Notes under the pieces: model-generated
What the model saw: the letters and a program-made list of their open reading frames with translations, nothing else
What the model was told of the DNA's origin: nothing
The model's database searches: none
From: JANRKB01 sp033763695
GTDB lineage: Bacteria; Planctomycetota; Phycisphaerae; Phycisphaerales; UBA1924
Direction of reading: 5' to 3'
DNA length: 64,000 bases
Assembly (NCBI GenBank): GCA_033763695.1
Contig: JANRKB010000016.1
Coordinates: 1 to 64,000 of the forward strand
Shown here: in pieces, positions 63,487 through 64,000 of the stretch
Numbering within the stretch: position 1 is the first letter of the stretch
Layout of the letters: the number at the start of each line of letters is the position of its first letter
Position numbers and translations under genes: made by a program

Positions 63487-63936
63487 TCACTGCACCGGCG
63501 TTCCCGGCTGCGTGTCCATCGTCCAGACGTTGATGTCATCCGCCGTGCCCACCTGCTTGTCCTTGCCCGGGCTCAGCAGCCGATACGGCGCGTCGGGGCC
63601 TTCCGGCGTCGTCGGATCGAAGTAGAAGTCGCTCTTCCAGCCGTCCTTTGGCACCGGCGCGCTGATCAACTTCGCTGTCACCAGCGTTTGCAGGTTGGGC
63701 GGATAGACCGAGTTTGTCACGTAGTAGCTGTCAATGCTGGTCTTGAGGATCTTCAGGCTGGCCTTGCTCGACGTTGCCTTTGCCGCGTCCGTCTGACCCA
63801 GCAGATTCCACGCCGCCACCCCCATCAGGATGCCGATGATCGCCAGCACCAGCATCAGCTCAAGCAGGCTGAACGCGCGCCGGGCCGCGCCCGCAACCCC
63901 CGACCCAACACCGCGAACCATCGTCTTCGTCTTCAT
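63487..63936 (-). CDS. gspG: GspG, major pseudopilin of a type II secretion-like system
   Basis: A 149-residue protein. The prepilin signal is AFSLLELMLVLAIIGILMGV (Phe at +1 after Ala rather than Gly; Glu at +5). The GspG body has LKTSIDSYYVTNSVYPPNLQ, then LISAPVPKDGWKSDFYFDP and the calcium-site region LLSPGKDKQVGTADDINVW, which is diagnostic of GspG. It polymerises into the periplasmic pseudopilus that pushes substrates through the secretin. It is the first operon gene in the window; the ATPase, platform and secretin genes must lie outside. Confidence 0.93.
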   Translation of the reverse strand: MKTKTMVRGVGSGVAGAARRAFSLLELMLVLAIIGILMGVAAWNLLGQTDAAKATSSKASLKILKTSIDSYYVTNSVYPPNLQTLVTAKLISAPVPKDGWKSDFYFDPTTPEGPDAPYRLLSPGKDKQVGTADDINVWTMDTQPGTPVQ

Positions 63937-64000
63937 CGCACTCGCACTCCTGACACCGGCGGCATGCCGGGGGCTCGACTCGGGCTTGCTCTACTCGCGG

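Noticed and set aside
63264..63539. Short overlapping frames on the minus strand between gspG and the next pseudopilin
   Set aside because: They translate the polypurine tract and hairpins (Arg/Glu-rich, no ribosome-binding site) and overlap the gspG 3' end.

Overview
The window is a GC-rich, densely coded chromosomal segment with no tRNA, rRNA, CRISPR array or insertion sequence that I can see. It most likely comes from a Planctomycetota bacterium, probably class Phycisphaerae. This is an inference from family content: a membrane protein with a CxxCGYDLRGLP zinc ribbon, a PEP-CTERM-like protein ending PAPGSLALVGLG...RRRR, a prepilin-type protein with a C-terminal FADGH motif, FG-GAP/VCBS proteins, and a gram-negative envelope toolkit.

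Layout. (1) 1-29,936, minus strand: a type VI secretion locus. In transcription order it holds an unknown gene, tssK (broken by an in-frame TAA), tssL, tssM, a tagF-like gene, then a two-partner secretion pair (TpsB transporter plus a 2,536-residue haemagglutinin-like exoprotein), then tssA, tssB, tssC, two hcp genes, tagJ, tssE, tssF, tssG and the start of tssH/clpV. No tssJ, vgrG or PAAR gene is visible. (2) 30,311-32,308, plus strand: a small lipoprotein gene and an ECF sigma/anti-sigma pair, ending in a strong hairpin terminator. (3) 32,588-39,894, minus strand: a PEP-CTERM protein, a single-span protein, a prepilin-like protein, an NTF2-like protein with a histone-like lysine tail, guanylate kinase, a GT9 glycosyltransferase, a large HTH protein with a sigma region-4-like end, and a DUF4239 membrane protein. 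(4) 40,015-48,864: two tandem FG-GAP proteins, a zinc-ribbon membrane protein, sucD, a 2-hydroxyacid dehydrogenase, a DUF1579 protein and an M14-type lipoprotein. (5) 49,074-56,471, plus strand: four consecutive TPR/GT41 (SPINDLY/OGT-like) glycosyltransferases joined by 4-base stop/start overlaps. (6) 56,616-63,936, minus strand: a divergent type II secretion or type IV pilus-like operon running from the GspG major pseudopilin through minor pseudopilins and GspK-, GspC/PilP-, GspL- and GspM-like proteins to a TPR lipoprotein.

The common theme is the cell surface and secretion: T6SS, TPS, a T2SS-like machine, PEP-CTERM sorting and a glycosyltransferase array. The points most worth checking are the nonsense codon in tssK, the TPS pair lodged inside the T6SS locus, the four-gene GT41 array with differing catalytic residues beside an exoprotein rich in N-x-T sequons, and the sigma-like multi-HTH regulator.
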